From Eutrigla gurnardus (Eukaryota > Chordata > Actinopteri > Perciformes > Triglidae), in the NCBI GenBank assembly GCA_963514095.1, contig OY741284.1:12240335-12304334 (forward strand): 64,000 nt of DNA. Reading direction: 5' to 3'. Made by a program: the position numbers and the translations under genes. The notes under the pieces were generated by a model. It had not been told where the DNA came from. It worked only from the letters and a program-made list of their open reading frames with translations, and made no database searches. This document shows, piece by piece, positions 62,801 through 64,000 of this stretch (the first letter of the stretch is position 1; each line of letters starts with the position of its first letter).

Positions 62801-64000
62801 GTGACAATGTGGGCTAATTCCCTGACCGGGAATCGAACCCGGGCCGCGGCGGTGAAAGCGCCGAATCCTAGCCACTAGACCATCAGGGAGTGACAATATA
62901 GGCAGACGTTGACATGGATTTTAATCATGCAGTCAGCCAGTCTCACATTGGAGTTACGAATCAAAAGTCACAGCTTCAAGACTTCCCTGACCGGGAATCG
63001 AACCCCGGGCAGCGGCGGTGAGAGCGCGGAATCCTAGCCACTAGACCATCAGGGAGTGACAATATAGGCAGACGTTGACATGGATTTTAATCATGCAGTC
63101 ACATTGGAGTTACGAATCAAAAGGAACAGCTTCAAGACTTCCCTGACCGGGAATCGAACCCGGGCCGCGGCGGTGAGAGCGCCGAATCCTAGCCACTAGA
63201 CCATCAGGGAGTGACAATATAGGCAGACGTTGACATGGATTTTAATCATGCAGTCAGCCAGACATGGATTTTAATCATGCTGTCAGCCAGTCTCACATTG
63301 GAGTTACGAATCAAAAGTCACAGCTTCAAGACTTCCCTGACCGGGAATCGAACCCGGGCCGCGGCGGTGAGAGCGCCGAATCCTAGCCACTAGACCATCA
63401 GGGAGTGACAATGTGGGCTAATTCACTGACAGGGAATCCTAGCCACTAGACCATAAGGGAGTGACAATGAGGGCTAATTCCCTGACCAGGAATGGAACCC
63501 CGGCAGCGAAAGAGCCGGATCCTAGTCACTAGACCATCAGGGAGTGACAACATGGGTAGATGTTGACATGGATTTCAATCTTGCAGTCACCCAGTCTCAG
63601 ATTGGAGTTAGGAATCAAAAGTCACAGCTTCAAGCCTTCATTGAATTCCCTGACGGGGAATCGAACCCCGGCCGCGGCGGTGAGAGCGCCGAATCCTAGC
63701 CACTAGACCATCAGGGAGTGACAATGTGGGCTAATTCCCTGACCGGGAATCGAACCCGGGCCGCGGCGGTGAAAGCGCCGAATCCTAGCCACTAGACCAT
63801 CAGGGAGTGACAATATAGGCAGACGTTGACATGGATTTTAATCATGCAGTCACATTGGAGTTACGAATCAAAAGGAACAGCTTCAAGACTTCCCTGACCG
63901 GGAATCGAACCCGGGCCGCGGCGGTGAGAGCGCCGAATCCTAGCCACTAGACCATCAGGGAGTGACAATGTGGGCAGACGTTGAAATGGATTTTAATCAT
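47871..64000 (-). repeat. satellite domain C: mosaic of 851/906/1006/1067-bp periods
   Basis: The landmark ATGGATTTCAATCTTGC occurs at 48551, 49618, 50534, 51540, 52608, 53514, 54520, 55426, 56277, 57128, 58134, 59140, 60046, 60963, 61958 and 63568. Intervals are mainly 851, 906, 1006 and about 1067 bp. The domain is marked by CCCCGGGCAGCGG and GCGCGGAATCC tRNA variants and by CATGCTGTCAGCC in a spacer. It continues past the right edge. Confidence 0.85.

Larger units (their letters stand above)
11023..64000 (-). repeat. tRNA-Glu-derived satellite array (about 53 kb, continues past the window)
   Basis: The whole stretch is head-to-tail copies of a 72-nt sequence that, on the minus strand, is tRNA-Glu. 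It shows an A box TGGTCTAGTGG, a B box GGTTCGATTCC, anticodon loop CTCTCAC or CTTTCAC, and acceptor arms TCCCTGA / TCAGGGA. Copies are joined by a conserved 5' leader ending CACATTGTCAC and by either a long spacer (about 80-125 bp) or a short one (about 17 bp). They are organised in higher-order repeats described separately. Tandem and expanded tRNA gene families are known in teleosts; this degree of satellite-like higher-order structure is what stands out here. Confidence 0.95.

Noticed and set aside
11023..64000. CRISPR-like array of repeats and spacers
   Set aside because: The repeat is a 72-nt tRNA gene, the spacers are not unique but conserved in series, and the context is a spliced vertebrate genome.
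11023..64000. tRNA-derived SINE cluster
   Set aside because: There are no poly-A or simple-repeat tails and no target-site duplications. Units are strictly head to tail with fixed higher-order periods, which is a satellite pattern. A SINE origin of the first unit cannot be excluded.

Overview
This is a eukaryotic and almost certainly vertebrate nuclear window, most likely from a teleost fish. The reasons are compact introns with clean GT-AG boundaries, a shelterin (TIN2-type) gene, vertebrate-type tRNA-Glu sequences, and a 200-N assembly gap. It falls into three parts.

(1) Positions 61-8405, minus strand: one long spliced gene that runs off the left edge. Reading splice sites by eye gives 19 coding exons (about 3.1 kb of CDS, at least 1,033 codons) whose phases all agree. 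Exons 1-6 encode a protein resembling the N-terminal TRFH-like domain of TIN2 (TINF2), the shelterin hub. Exon 7 is a Ser/Thr-rich linker with a basic nuclear-localisation-like stretch, and exon 8 is a 29-nt microexon. These then splice in frame into five tandem Myb/SANT-like (trihelix type) DNA-binding modules. Each module is built from one or two 'helix 1-3' exons plus one 'K-F-Y helix + acidic linker' exon, and it begins and ends in phase 1. The structure predicts a TIN2-like protein carrying its own DNA-binding array.

(2) Positions 8406-11022: the divergent 5' flank of that gene, AT-rich intergenic DNA, and a probable plus-strand gene start. The latter has a candidate first coding exon near 10467 and a well-formed exon at 10794-10915. 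I do not recognise its product.

(3) Positions about 11023-64000 (about 53 kb, running off the right edge): a head-to-tail satellite made of tRNA-Glu genes and tRNA-Glu-derived pseudogenes, all on the minus strand. They are separated by two spacer classes: long ones (about 80-125 bp, often with a TTTT Pol III terminator) and short ones (about 17 bp, no terminator). Anticodons CTC and TTC alternate inside higher-order repeats (HORs). HOR A is 1502 bp (about 12.1-29.5 kb). HOR B is 1588 bp (about 29.5-47.9 kb). Domain C is a mosaic of 851/906/1006/1067-bp periods (about 47.9-64 kb). Larger segmental duplications are laid over these, including a 5696-bp superunit. Extrapolating from 12 units per 1502 bp gives roughly 400 tRNA-like units; I did not count them. 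The leftmost units are decayed, as expected of a satellite edge. The array probably lies inside an intron, or at the 3' side, of the plus-strand gene.

No protein-coding gene is supported inside the array; the repeated 60-codon open frames there are read-through of tRNA plus spacer on the wrong strand.
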